In this document: piece by piece, positions 45,841-54,460 of the stretch
Layout of the letters: each line of letters starts with the position of its first letter
Numbering within the stretch: position 1 is the stretch's first letter
NCBI RefSeq assembly: GCF_009828925.2
Contig: NZ_WUTY02000002.1
Span: 124,001-188,000, forward strand
Direction: 5' to 3'
Length of the DNA: 64,000 bases
Source of the DNA: Methylicorpusculum oleiharenae
GTDB taxonomy: Bacteria > Pseudomonadota > Gammaproteobacteria > Methylococcales > Methylomonadaceae
Made by a program: the position numbers and the translations under genes
Notes under the pieces: model-generated
Told to the model about the DNA's origin: nothing
The model's input: the letters and a program-made list of their open reading frames with translations, nothing else
Database searches by the model: none

Positions 45841-46053
45841 TTACAGCGTTTTCAAGAACTGAAGCAATGAGTCCGGAGCGCTGTAGCGAAGCGGTTTCAT
45901 GCCGGGTTCCTGAAGTTTGGCGAGTGCTTGCTCCTTCATGGACAAATTGGCTTCGACATACTGGTAGGTCGTTTTCGGACTTTCGTGACCTAACCACAGA
46001 GCGATTACACTGATGTCGACACCGGATTGCAATAAATGCATCGCCGTTGAATG
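45841..46053 (-). pseudogene. RIT recombinase C of outer element, C-terminal part
   Basis: 70 codons plus stop continue gene C after the inner element. From the junction at 46053 they read HSTAMHLLQSGVDISVIALWLGHESPKTTYQYVEANLSMKEQ..., with the late catalytic His (LGHES) and nucleophile Tyr (TYQYVEA). The other half is at 49498-50304. In alignment with recombinase C of the inner element the join has no gap (RHSTAMHLLQSGVD against RHTMAMDLLQAGVD). Confidence 0.85.
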
Positions 46054-46081
46054 CCTTCTATGTCTTGAACGACATAGAAGG
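46054..46081. repeat. hairpin at the A-gene end of the inner RIT element
   Basis: Perfect 11-bp arms CCTTCTATGTC and GACATAGAAGG with a 6-base loop lie directly outside the terminal repeat. It has no counterpart at the other end. Similar but unrelated-sequence palindromes lie at the same place in the two related copies (54005-54026, 54895-54928). Confidence 0.75.
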
Positions 46082-46208
46082 CACTATCTACCCTTCCTGA
46101 CTATCTCTTGTAAGGCCTCGCCGATCGTGTATTCCCTGCAAACACACCTCATTTTATCGATATAGTTTGAGCTCCTTTCATCAGCCTCGTGTAGGGGAGG
46201 AGTTCACC

Positions 46209-47447
46209 ATGAAATATCGTATCAATAACCAAGTCGTTTTATCGCAAATTCCCTTGGGCCCTCTTGCGGCTCATATTGGCTCATTTGCGGATTTCATTAG
46301 CGCTCAGGGCTATGCGCTGTATACAATTCATCGGCAGGTTCATCTAGCCGCGGACTTTAGTCAATGGCTTAAACTAAAGGGCATTGAGCTACATTGTATT
46401 TCCTCCGATCATCCAAGGCTGTATTTACGGGACCGCGCCCGGCAGGTGCAGCCATGTCGGGGTGATGCTGCGGCACTCAGTCATCTCATTGGCTTTTTGC
46501 GTGGTGAGGGTCTGATTCCCACAGAAAAAGTGTCGGAGCCTCGACTCACGCCGGCGGAGCACTGTGCGCAGGCCTACGAGCAATACCTGCGCGAGGCGCG
46601 TGCCCTGGCTGAAGCAACGATTGTCAACTACGTGCCGTTCATCAGCCATTTTCTTAAGGATTGCTTCGGCGACGGACCGGTTACACTCTCAGACCTGTCT
46701 GCCCGCGATGTCGTGAGCTTTGTTCAGCACCAAGCACAGCGGTTGCACAGGAAACGAGCCAAGCTCATGACCAGTGCCTTGCGCTCCTTCCTGAAGTACG
46801 CCCACTATCGCGGTGAGATGTCGTTGGATTTGGCGGCCGCGGTTCCGGTTATACCTAATTGGTCGATGCCATCGATTCCTCGTGCTATTTCGCCAGACCA
46901 AGTCAAGCAGTTATTGGAAGGCATTGATCAGCATACGGCGGTAGGACGTCGCGACTATGCCATTTTGCTGTTACTGGCTCGACTGGGATTACGGTCAAGC
47001 GAAGTGGCGCTTCTTGAACTCGATGCAATCGACTGGAACACCGGTACCTTCAGCGTGCGGACCAAGAGCGGTCTGCGCCATGAATTTCCCTTACCCTTTG
47101 CGGTAGGTAAAGCGATCGCTGCCTATCTGCGAGATGGACGACCGGTGAGTGGTAGCCGGCGTGTTTTTTTGCGCGCCAAGGCGCCCATCCGCGGGTTCCG
47201 GGGTGCCGGTGCGATTGGTTCTATCGTTCGTCATGCGCTTAAGCGCGCCGGAATCAAAGCGCCCACTTATGGAACGCATCAGTTTCGTCATGGCTTGGCC
47301 ACCGAGATGCTGCGGCAGGGCGCCTCGCTAGGCGAGATTGGCGACGTGTTGGGTCATCGCCATCCCCAGACCACGATGATTTATACCAAGGTTGATCTTG
47401 AGGCGTTGCGTACGCTGGCTCTACCCTGGCCGGGAGGTGCACTATGA
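46209..47447 (+). CDS. RIT tyrosine recombinase A (inner element)
   Basis: The 412-residue tyrosine site-specific recombinase starts at the ATG at 46209, with GGGGAGGAG upstream; an earlier ATG at 46167 lacks such a site. It has a SAM-like core-binding N-domain and a C-terminal catalytic domain with LGLRSSEVALLELDAIDW (first Arg), THQFRHGLATEMLRQG (HxxR), LGHRHPQTTMIY (His and nucleophile Tyr). All catalytic residues are present. Gene B starts within its stop codon (ATGA). In RIT elements the three recombinases always occur together and are thought to act together. Confidence 0.92.
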   Translation: MKYRINNQVVLSQIPLGPLAAHIGSFADFISAQGYALYTIHRQVHLAADFSQWLKLKGIELHCISSDHPRLYLRDRARQVQPCRGDAAALSHLIGFLRGEGLIPTEKVSEPRLTPAEHCAQAYEQYLREARALAEATIVNYVPFISHFLKDCFGDGPVTLSDLSARDVVSFVQHQAQRLHRKRAKLMTSALRSFLKYAHYRGEMSLDLAAAVPVIPNWSMPSIPRAISPDQVKQLLEGIDQHTAVGRRDYAILLLLARLGLRSSEVALLELDAIDWNTGTFSVRTKSGLRHEFPLPFAVGKAIAAYLRDGRPVSGSRRVFLRAKAPIRGFRGAGAIGSIVRHALKRAGIKAPTYGTHQFRHGLATEMLRQGASLGEIGDVLGHRHPQTTMIYTKVDLEALRTLALPWPGGAL

Positions 47448-48388
47448 ACACGCTTCGGCAAGCCGTTGCCGAGTACCTGACTCTGCGGCGTAATCTGGGT
47501 TTCCAATTGCGGGAAGCGGGTAAAGCTTTGCTCGATTTTGTCACCTTTATGGAGCAACAGCACGCGACCTATATCACCCAGGCGTTAGCGCTTGCCTGGG
47601 CGCAACAAGCTGTGAAGGCTCAACCCATCTATTGGGCTCAACGATTAAGCTGCGTGCGTGGATTTGCCCGTTATCGTAGTTCGAGCGATCCTCGCACGGA
47701 GATTCCACTGCCCGGTTTGTTACCGTTCAAGCCAAAGCGAGCTCGACCCTATCTCTACTCAAATCAAGAGATTACCAACTTACTGCAGGCTGCGCTAAAA
47801 ATGCCGCATCGTTACAAAAACGGTGCTTTACTGCCCTGGGTCTATTATTGCCTGTTCGGACTGTTAAGTGTTTCAGGTCTGCGTCTCAATGAAGCCCGCA
47901 ATCTCGAACTTCAAGATATCGACCTTGAAGCCGGGGTGTTGACGATCCGCAACGCTAAGTTCGGTAAAACCCGCTTGGTGCCCGTGCATGCCTCAACCTG
48001 CAAGGTGCTGGCAGATTATATCGCCAGACGCGAACGCCATTGGGCAGGACGGCCTGTTTCTACCTACTTGTTTGTCTCCAGTTGGGGCAATCGGTTGGAC
48101 AATGGCCAGATCCATCGCGCTTTCTACGCATTGTCTCGGCAAATCGGATTGCGCAACGCGACCGACTGTCACGGCCCTCGATTGCATGACTTGAGACACC
48201 GATTTGCAACGAATACGCTAGTGAACTGGTATCGCCACGATCAGGATCCCGAGCGCCGTCTGCCTTTGTTGTCGGCCTACCTCGGCCATGTTCACATTGC
48301 CGATACGCAGTGGTATTTAGAGAGTGCGCCGGAGCTGATGCGGGAGGCGATGAGCCGCCTTGAGCAGCACTGGGAGGGCCGGTCATGA
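47444..48388 (+). CDS. RIT tyrosine recombinase B (inner element)
   Basis: The 314-residue recombinase overlaps gene A and gene C by 4 bases each. The N-terminus NTLRQAVAEYLTLRRNLGFQLREAGKALLDFV is typical of the B class. Catalytic blocks are VSGLRLNEARNLELQDID, LHDLRHRFATNTLVNWY and YLGHVHIADTQWYLESAPEL, so the Arg, HxxR, His and Tyr set is complete. The conserved WYL around the Tyr separates B from A and C paralogues. Translation is probably coupled. Confidence 0.92.
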   Translation: MNTLRQAVAEYLTLRRNLGFQLREAGKALLDFVTFMEQQHATYITQALALAWAQQAVKAQPIYWAQRLSCVRGFARYRSSSDPRTEIPLPGLLPFKPKRARPYLYSNQEITNLLQAALKMPHRYKNGALLPWVYYCLFGLLSVSGLRLNEARNLELQDIDLEAGVLTIRNAKFGKTRLVPVHASTCKVLADYIARRERHWAGRPVSTYLFVSSWGNRLDNGQIHRAFYALSRQIGLRNATDCHGPRLHDLRHRFATNTLVNWYRHDQDPERRLPLLSAYLGHVHIADTQWYLESAPELMREAMSRLEQHWEGRS

Positions 48389-49383
48389 ACACTGCCAACA
48401 GTTTAGCGCCCCTGTTGGAGCGTTTCTTTACCCAACGTTTGATGCAGCAGCGCCAGGCGAGTCCTCATACTATCCGCTCTTATCGAGATACCTTCCGTCA
48501 ATTCCTGATCTTCGCTCAAGAGCGCTTGCATCAACCGCCGTCACGCCTTAATGTCGAGCAGATTGATGCCCCGTTGATTGTGGCCTTTCTGGATGAACTG
48601 GAAAAGCAGCGAGACCTAACCGTCCGCAGCCGTAATTTACGGCTCACGGCAATCCATTCCTTCTTTCGTTACGCCGCCTTCGAACTGCCTACTCATGCTG
48701 CCCAGATCCAGAGAGTGCTTGCCATCCCCAGCAAGCGCTTCACACGAACCTTGGTCAGTTTTTTCAGCCGTCCGGAAGTTGATGCGTTACTCGCCGCGCC
48801 CGATTGCAGCACTTGGTCCGGGCGGCGCGACCATGCGTTCATGCTAACGGCAGTACAGACGGGTTTGCGGTTATCCGAGATGACCGGACTCAAACGTGAG
48901 GACCTTGTCTTGGGAGTCGGCGCTCATGTGCGGGTAATCGGTAAGGGCCGAAAGGAACGCTGTATTCCTCTGGCAAGATCAACACTCTCCGTATTAAAAG
49001 CCTGGCTGCGAGAACCACAAAGAGGTGATGAGGGTGTGCTGTTTCCCAACGCGAGAGGCAACCGGCTCAGTGTCCATGGCGTTCAGTACCTGCTGAACAA
49101 GCATCGCATGGCAGCCTGCAATGGGTGTCCTTCACTTGGACAAAAGCGTGTCACTGTCCACCGATTGAGGCACACCATGGCCATGGACTTACTGCAAGCG
49201 GGCGTTGATCGCTCTGTGATTGCTTTGTGGCTCGGCCATGAATCCGTTGAGACAACCCAGATTTATCTGGAGGCAACACTTGCGATGAAAGAGCAGGCAC
49301 TCGCCAGGACGACACCGCCACAGGGCAAGTTGGAACGTTATCAACCCGGTGATAAATTACTAAATTTTCTCAACAGTCTTTAG
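48385..49383 (+). CDS. RIT tyrosine recombinase C (inner element)
   Basis: The 332-residue recombinase is the third gene of the trio. It shows RQASPHTIRSYRDTFRQFLIFAQE in the core-binding domain, then TGLRLSEMTGLKREDL, HRLRHTMAMDLLQAGVD and LWLGHESVETTQIYLEA, the complete catalytic set. Its closest visible relative here is the split gene C of the outer element, which helped define the insertion junction. The terminal repeat of the element begins 91 bp after its stop. Confidence 0.92.
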   Translation: MNTANSLAPLLERFFTQRLMQQRQASPHTIRSYRDTFRQFLIFAQERLHQPPSRLNVEQIDAPLIVAFLDELEKQRDLTVRSRNLRLTAIHSFFRYAAFELPTHAAQIQRVLAIPSKRFTRTLVSFFSRPEVDALLAAPDCSTWSGRRDHAFMLTAVQTGLRLSEMTGLKREDLVLGVGAHVRVIGKGRKERCIPLARSTLSVLKAWLREPQRGDEGVLFPNARGNRLSVHGVQYLLNKHRMAACNGCPSLGQKRVTVHRLRHTMAMDLLQAGVDRSVIALWLGHESVETTQIYLEATLAMKEQALARTTPPQGKLERYQPGDKLLNFLNSL

Positions 49384-49497
49384 CCGAAAACTATGTCGGG
49401 TACTCGGATAGGTCTTAAGGCGCCGGGTGTATTAAATTCCGAGCATGCCTACTGAGGCCTTAACGTGACTCGACATAGTCAGGAAGGGTAGATAGTG

Positions 49498-50304
49498 TCG
49501 AATGCAGTGTGGCGAAACATGACGCCCCAATAAGCTGTTGACGGTTTTGGAAGCCTTGATTACCGCTAGGCTAAGGCGCTGAGTGACATTGTTTCGGGTC
49601 ATCGCTTGACCATCGCGATTAGGCAGCAACGCGGAGTCGTTACCCATCGTTGGATTCAAGCGTAACCATGCCCGGACTTCCTTCACCGTTGATTTCCATA
49701 ACGGCACCGCTCGTTGCTTTCGGCCTTTGCCGTACAAGTGGACACAAGCTGCTCCGTCCAGCACGACATCAGCTACCTTGATGTGGATGATTTCCGATAC
49801 GCGCGCGCCGGTGTTGTAAAGTAACCCCAGCAATAAATGGTCACGCCGGCTGATCCACGTCATGCCTGGATCGCCGATGATGGCGAGCATTTCTTCCCGC
49901 GAGAGGAATTCAGGTAAAGGTAGCTCGAAGCGTTTCATCGGTACGGCCAAGTCCTGTTCAATGGTTTGCAACGCTGATAGATCGTGGTGTGAGGCGAACT
50001 TTAGAAAGGCGCGTAATGCCGCTAATCGGATATTGCGGCTACGTACGCTGTTGTGTCGTTCCATCTCCAAATGATCCAGGAAGGCCAGTATCAACGTTGG
50101 CGTAATGTCCGACAGATTCATTGTGGCCGGCCATTTGCCGAGGTTTTGGTGAGCGAACGTCAAGAATAGCGTGAACGCATCACGGTAGCCTGCAACGGTT
50201 TGTGGGCTCAATGCGCGTTGCTCGACGAGGTAATCGGTGAAAAAGGCTTGGACGAGTGCGGGAAACGACATGGGCGGTTCGATGCTGGCGATTCTAGTCG
50301 GCAT
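49498..50304 (-). pseudogene. RIT recombinase C of outer element, N-terminal part
   Basis: This stretch carries 269 codons from an ATG at 50304 with GAGGAGGTG upstream, overlapping the end of gene B. It reads RALSPQTVAGYRDAFTLFLTFAHQN in the core-binding domain and NTGARVSEIIHIKVADV with the first catalytic Arg. It breaks at SPHCIRH, where the inner RIT element begins; the frame then runs on briefly into that element and stops at 49432. Joined to 45841-46053 it would give a 339-residue recombinase. Confidence 0.87.
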
Positions 50305-50800
50305 AGTCCACCTCCTCGGCCTGTGCAAACTGCTCGAATTTGCCTGCAGCCACGCCCATTAGTTCCGGCACGGCCGTCAAATACCAGTACGTGTGCGATA
50401 TTTTTGCATGACCCATATAGGTGGATAGTGCCAACATTGATTGATCGATGTCCGTTCCCTGTCTCTGCCAAAGCAGTACACGACGCACCGCGAAGGTATG
50501 ACGCAGATCGTGAACCCGAGGCGCATCGTGAGCGCCGCGGTTGATCCAACCCAGTTGCTTGCGTAGCGTGGCAAAAACGCGATCGACTTGGCGTGAACTC
50601 AGTGGTTTACCCAGCCGCTGGCCGCGCGTCCCGACAAAGAAGGACAAACCGGCGTGTTGCTGAACTTGCTGGTGGCGGAGCGTTCGGTAGCGCAACAAGG
50701 CGGCTGTCACGCTGGGATGTAACGGCAATTGGCGCGACTTGTTAAACTTGGTTTGCCGGATGGTCAACAAGCCTTGTGCCAAGTCTACGTCGGTATCTAA
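50294..50800 (-). pseudogene. RIT recombinase B of outer element, C-terminal part
   Basis: Continuing from the IS junction the frame reads DTDVDLAQGLLTIRQTKFNKSRQLPLHPSV, then VHDLRHTFAVRRVLLWQ (HxxR) and YMGHAKISHTYWYLTAVPELM (His, nucleophile Tyr). It ends EEVDYAD, overlapping gene C. The N-terminal half is at 52118-52591. Removing the IS and one TAA target copy restores EAVRLLDTDVDLAQ, a natural B-type sequence and a protein of about 325 residues. Confidence 0.85.
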
Positions 50801-52117
50801 GTAAGCGAGCAAAAATAACTTGAACACTTGAACGATGCTGTCTATTGTTGATGCATGGATAGAGTAACGCTGATAGCAAATAAATACAAAGATCTTGCTC
50901 CTCGCTTAGATGAAGCCACACTGCGGGTATGGGCTGCGGTAGAGGCGCGTTATCTTGGGCGTGGCGGCGTGAGTGATGTGTCTAAGGCTCTGGGAATTTC
51001 ACGCACCACCATTTATGCCGGACTGGCAGAGCTGAAAAAGGGGGCGGAGATTACTGCCACAATCACCGAGTCCCATTTTCGGGTGAGAAAACTCGGAGGC
51101 GGACGGAAGAAGCTCATTGATAAAGACGCCACGCTGCTGCAGGACTTGGCAGCACTGGTGGACGCGGAAGCTCGTGGTGACCCGATGTCGCCGCTCCGTT
51201 GGACGTGTAAAAGTACGCCACGACTGGCCAAAGAATTGAGAATGCAAGGCCATCAAGTGAGTCAACGAACGGTTTGTGCCTTGTTGCACAAACTGGGTTA
51301 TAGCCTCCAATCACTGCGGAAGACGCGCGAAGGCGGCAATCATCCTGATCGAGACGGCCAATTTCAACACATTGCTCAGCAAGTAGCACAGTATCAGGAC
51401 ACCGGTGACCCGGTTATTTCAGTTGACACCAAAAAGAAAGAGTTAATCGGCGACTTCAAAAACCCGGGTCAGGAATGGCACCCTAAAGAGCAGCCCGGTA
51501 CGGTACGCGTCTATGACTTTATTGATCCTGAATTGGGCAAAGTGGCACCCTATGGCATCTATGATATGACGGCCAATCAGGGCTGGGTCAGCGTCGGCAT
51601 TGATCACGACACCGCAGAATTTGCCGTAGAAAGCATTCGACGCTGGTGGCGAGAGATGGGACAGCCTTTGTATAACAAGGCAAAACGTCTGTTGATAACG
51701 GCAGATTGTGGCGGAAGCAACGGCTATCGGGTTCGTTTTTGGCGCTTACAATTGCAAAAGCTGGCCGATGAAATCGGCTTGGTTATTCACGTCTGTCATT
51801 TTCCGCCAGGCACCAGTAAGTGGAATAAAATTGAACATCGGATGTTTTGTCATATCACTCAGAATTGGCGGGGGCGTCCCTTGCTAAGTCGGGAGGTGGT
51901 GGTCAATTTAATTGGCAATACCACCACTGCTGAAGGATTAAGGATTCGTGCAGAATTGGATGAAAATACCTATGTGGTGGGCATCAAGATATCGGATCAA
52001 GAACTTAACAAAGTCGCTATTGAGCGCGAAGAATTCCACGGCGAGTGGAATTATAAAATTAAGCCTCGAGTATCGTAGAATAATTCAAAAGTGTTCAAGT
52101 TATTATTTCTAGGAGCC
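50801..52117 (+). mobile_element. ISAzo13-like insertion sequence
   Basis: This 1317-bp element in gene B of the outer RIT is flanked by TAA (50798-50800, 52118-52120). Its ends share ATAACTTGAACACTT in inverted orientation (near 50815 and 52095), within less perfect terminal repeats. One transposase gene fills it. The outermost few bases of the two ends match poorly, so the exact limits could shift by a base or two. Confidence 0.75.
50855..52078 (+). CDS. ISAzo13-family transposase
   Basis: The 407-residue protein opens with a helix-turn-helix (SDVSKALGISRTTIYAGLAEL) and a basic linker (VRKLGGGRKKLIDKD). The ISAzo13 DDE core follows: PVISVDTKKKELIGDFKNPGQEW (first Asp, with the family's KKKEL.G.F.N.G motif), LLITADCGGSNGYRVRFWRLQLQKLADE (second Asp) and HFPPGTSKWNKIEHRMF (Glu). 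The gene is intact. It reads opposite to the interrupted recombinase genes. Confidence 0.88.
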   Translation: MDRVTLIANKYKDLAPRLDEATLRVWAAVEARYLGRGGVSDVSKALGISRTTIYAGLAELKKGAEITATITESHFRVRKLGGGRKKLIDKDATLLQDLAALVDAEARGDPMSPLRWTCKSTPRLAKELRMQGHQVSQRTVCALLHKLGYSLQSLRKTREGGNHPDRDGQFQHIAQQVAQYQDTGDPVISVDTKKKELIGDFKNPGQEWHPKEQPGTVRVYDFIDPELGKVAPYGIYDMTANQGWVSVGIDHDTAEFAVESIRRWWREMGQPLYNKAKRLLITADCGGSNGYRVRFWRLQLQKLADEIGLVIHVCHFPPGTSKWNKIEHRMFCHITQNWRGRPLLSREVVVNLIGNTTTAEGLRIRAELDENTYVVGIKISDQELNKVAIEREEFHGEWNYKIKPRVS

Positions 52118-52591
52118 TAAAAGACGAACGGCCTCGGACACGCGTAGGCCAGTCGAAGCCAGCAGTCCGAACAGTGTTTCATAGGTGGCCGCCCGTAGGT
52201 TACCATCGGGCCCCAAGTGGTGTGCGGCGGCGAGTAAATCCATGATCTCTTGTTCCCGATAGATATGCGGCATTTGCCACCCTGGAAGCGGACCAAAAAC
52301 CGATGTGTCAGGCATGGGGGTTGCCGGTTCAAATTGCCGCAGATAACGGACAAAGGGGCGCAACAACTTGAAGCGTCTGGCCCATGTCTCGGGGTTATGA
52401 CGACCTTGTTTATCGAGCCGCGCCCAATCGCTCATGACATCCAACGTCAACGGCCCGGCCCAAGCCAGACTATCGACGTAACGGGCAAAATCCATCAAGG
52501 GCAGTTCTCGATGCTTCAACTGAAACCCCAGGCGACGCCGCTCGGTCAAGTAATCCTGAACGTGTGTTTGCAGTGTGATCGGCGTGTTCAT
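52118..52591 (-). pseudogene. RIT recombinase B of outer element, N-terminal part
   Basis: 158 codons start at an ATG that overlaps the stop of gene A (ATGA). The N-domain reads ITLQTHVQDYLTERRRLGFQLKHRELPLMDFARYV, like the B gene of the inner element, then LFGLLASTGLRVSEAVRL up to the IS. Without the IS the frame continues at 50797. In the present DNA it ends shortly inside the IS (stop at 52109). Confidence 0.85.
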
Positions 52592-53844
52592 ACTGCACTC
52601 CCCGGCCATGGTAACGCCACGGCAGACAGTTTTCGGCTGTCGAGTTTGGCATAGATCAGCGACGTGTCGAGCGAGCGATGGCGAAGAATATCCGCGACCT
52701 CCTTCAGCGAGTCCCCGTGGTCCAATAATCGGCGCGCAAGCGTATGCCGGAGCGCATGGGTTCTACCATGATCAAGCCCAATGCGGCGATACGCATCGCG
52801 AATGAGACGGTGAACCGCATCGGCACTGATCGGGGCATCGTGTGGCGCAAGACGTCGTACAAAAACCGCCGGATTGGTCGTCCGTGGTCGCTCGTAACGC
52901 AGATAGTCGGCAATCGCCTGGCCGGTAGAGACCGGCAGCGGCAGGATGTCCTCGCGGCGCGACTTGGTACTTCGGAGTGTGACTGTGCCGGCTTGCCAGT
53001 CAATGTCGGTCAATGCGAGCTTGGCAATTTCACTAACGCGCATACCCAGGTCCAAGGCGCAGCGAACCATCGCATAGCCGCGCCGACAGGAGGGAAGCTC
53101 TGGCGGGAACGCATTGAGCAAGCGATTGACTTCATCGTCGGTCAGCGCCTTTGGTAATGTGGCTAAATTCCAATGGGCCGGCAATATGATAACGCCACTG
53201 AGTGTGCGAACATCATCGCCACCAGCGCTGCGATAACGAAAGTAAGCACGTAAAGCAGAAGCCAGCGAGTTGGCTTTTGCCGACGTAGCGCGAGGGGTTA
53301 ACTGCTCGGCCATAAAATGCCGGACATCGTTAGGTTGCAAGGCAGTGAAAACGATCTCGGCAGTACCAAAGCAAGCCTGCAGAAAGTTCAGCACAATACG
53401 CCGATAATTTCGTCGCGTCTCACTGGCCAAACCTCGAACGTCCCTCAGGTAATCGTCAAAGCGATCAACCTCGGCATAGACGGGTTCGACGGGTGTTGGC
53501 AAAGGCGGAATGACACCGCGATCACGCAGAATGCGCAAAAAATGACCGCAAGCTGAGCTAATATCGGCACGCGTTTGGAAAATAGGTCGTGGGCAGTCGC
53601 AGATTGGCAAATGTTCATCAAGGAATTGGGTCACTAATGCTTCGTCGAGTTCCTCAATGCGAAAGTGATTTAGCCCCATCCATAATCCCAGATGTGCGAG
53701 ACCGGCCAGATGATGTTCGGAAGTTTCATCCGCGTAACGGCATGCGGTCAGATAATCCAGATAAATCAATACATAGGGTGTGACCGGGCTATTGCGTAAC
53801 CAGCGCTGAGTGGTAGGCGAAAGATGTATGGTTGTTAAGCTCAT
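52588..53844 (-). CDS. RIT tyrosine recombinase A (outer element)
   Basis: This intact 418-residue recombinase is the first gene of the outer trio. The N-domain is followed by RGLASETRRNYRRIVLNFLQACFG. The catalytic domain has LGMRVSEIAKLALTDIDWQAG, HALRHTLARRLLDHGD and LRHRSLDTSLIYAKLD, so Arg, HxxR and Tyr are present and the usual LGH is LRH. The length and order match gene A of the inner element, but the sequences are well diverged. It is still open, but with genes B and C broken the trio is not functional as it stands. Confidence 0.9.
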   Translation of the reverse strand: MSLTTIHLSPTTQRWLRNSPVTPYVLIYLDYLTACRYADETSEHHLAGLAHLGLWMGLNHFRIEELDEALVTQFLDEHLPICDCPRPIFQTRADISSACGHFLRILRDRGVIPPLPTPVEPVYAEVDRFDDYLRDVRGLASETRRNYRRIVLNFLQACFGTAEIVFTALQPNDVRHFMAEQLTPRATSAKANSLASALRAYFRYRSAGGDDVRTLSGVIILPAHWNLATLPKALTDDEVNRLLNAFPPELPSCRRGYAMVRCALDLGMRVSEIAKLALTDIDWQAGTVTLRSTKSRREDILPLPVSTGQAIADYLRYERPRTTNPAVFVRRLAPHDAPISADAVHRLIRDAYRRIGLDHGRTHALRHTLARRLLDHGDSLKEVADILRHRSLDTSLIYAKLDSRKLSAVALPWPGSAV

Positions 53845-54004
53845 GGCAGTCTCCAGAAATGGACTAAGGAATGTCCACTTCAGACAACTGCAGTATTTAT
53901 GTCCAGCTTTTAAGTCGAAATACTCAGCTCAAGCCGCTGATTACAAGCTATAAACCATTGGGCACCAAATTAATGTACATAAAAGGAAACTTCACATAAT
54001 GGCC

Positions 54005-54026
54005 GCTATGGATAGCTATCCATAGC
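54005..54026. repeat. palindrome at the A-gene end of the outer RIT element
   Basis: GCTATGGATAG followed by its exact complement CTATCCATAGC lies directly outside the 31-bp terminal repeat. Allowing one mismatch it extends to 54001-54030, taking in the last GGCC of the terminal repeat. Confidence 0.75.
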
Positions 54027-54460
54027 GACCCAAACCGGCCGGACGCGGTTCTCCAAACCGGTCAGTCAGCCAACAAGATTCTGAGAACTGAAGCGCTACA
54101 AAGCAGCCATTAGAGACCTCACACTATCGGCCAAATACCCGACCGTCGAGGTCACTTTCAAATTTCGGTAGATTGGCAACCTTTAACCCAGTTGACTGTC
54201 CGGTTTTCGGCGAACAATTTGACATTATCACTGAGTCATTACGGCCAAAACCGGCCACCGAAGATGCTGGCGGAATTTTCCATTTCTAAGTTCAGCGAAT
54301 GGCAGCTTTTTGGCAAGCAACCTTGCGTCCTCTTTGGCTGGACCCGGCCAAAACCGGCCGGTCGGGATAACTATCCAATTTAAAAAGTTAAGACATACCG
54401 TGGCCCAATCGGGTGTCCGGTATTCGGGCGAGCAAATTGACGTTATCACTGAGTCACTCC

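Larger units (their letters stand above)
46054..49497 (+). mobile_element. inner recombinase-trio (RIT) element, complete
   Basis: This 3444-bp element is inserted in gene C of the outer element. Its 23-bp inverted ends begin CACTATCTACCCTTCC (46082-46104) and end at 49497. The left end is preceded by a 28-bp hairpin, CCTTCTATGTC-N6-GACATAGAAGG, at 46054-46081. Joining 46053 to 49498 restores the outer gene C exactly, so the hairpin belongs to the inserted DNA and no target duplication was made. It holds three intact recombinase genes joined by ATGA overlaps. Confidence 0.82.
45742..54026 (-). mobile_element. outer recombinase-trio (RIT) element, interrupted twice
   Basis: The ends are a perfect 31-bp inverted repeat (GGCCATTATGTGAAGTTTCC... 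at 45742-45772 and its complement at 53974-54004). A 22-bp palindrome at 54005-54026 adjoins the right end. Inside, on the - strand, are three overlapping tyrosine recombinase genes (A, B, C), the defining set of RIT elements. The inner RIT element (3444 bp) and an ISAzo13-like IS (1317 bp plus 3-bp duplication) are inserted in genes C and B. Subtracting them leaves about 3.5 kb, close to the size of the inner element. Confidence 0.8.
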
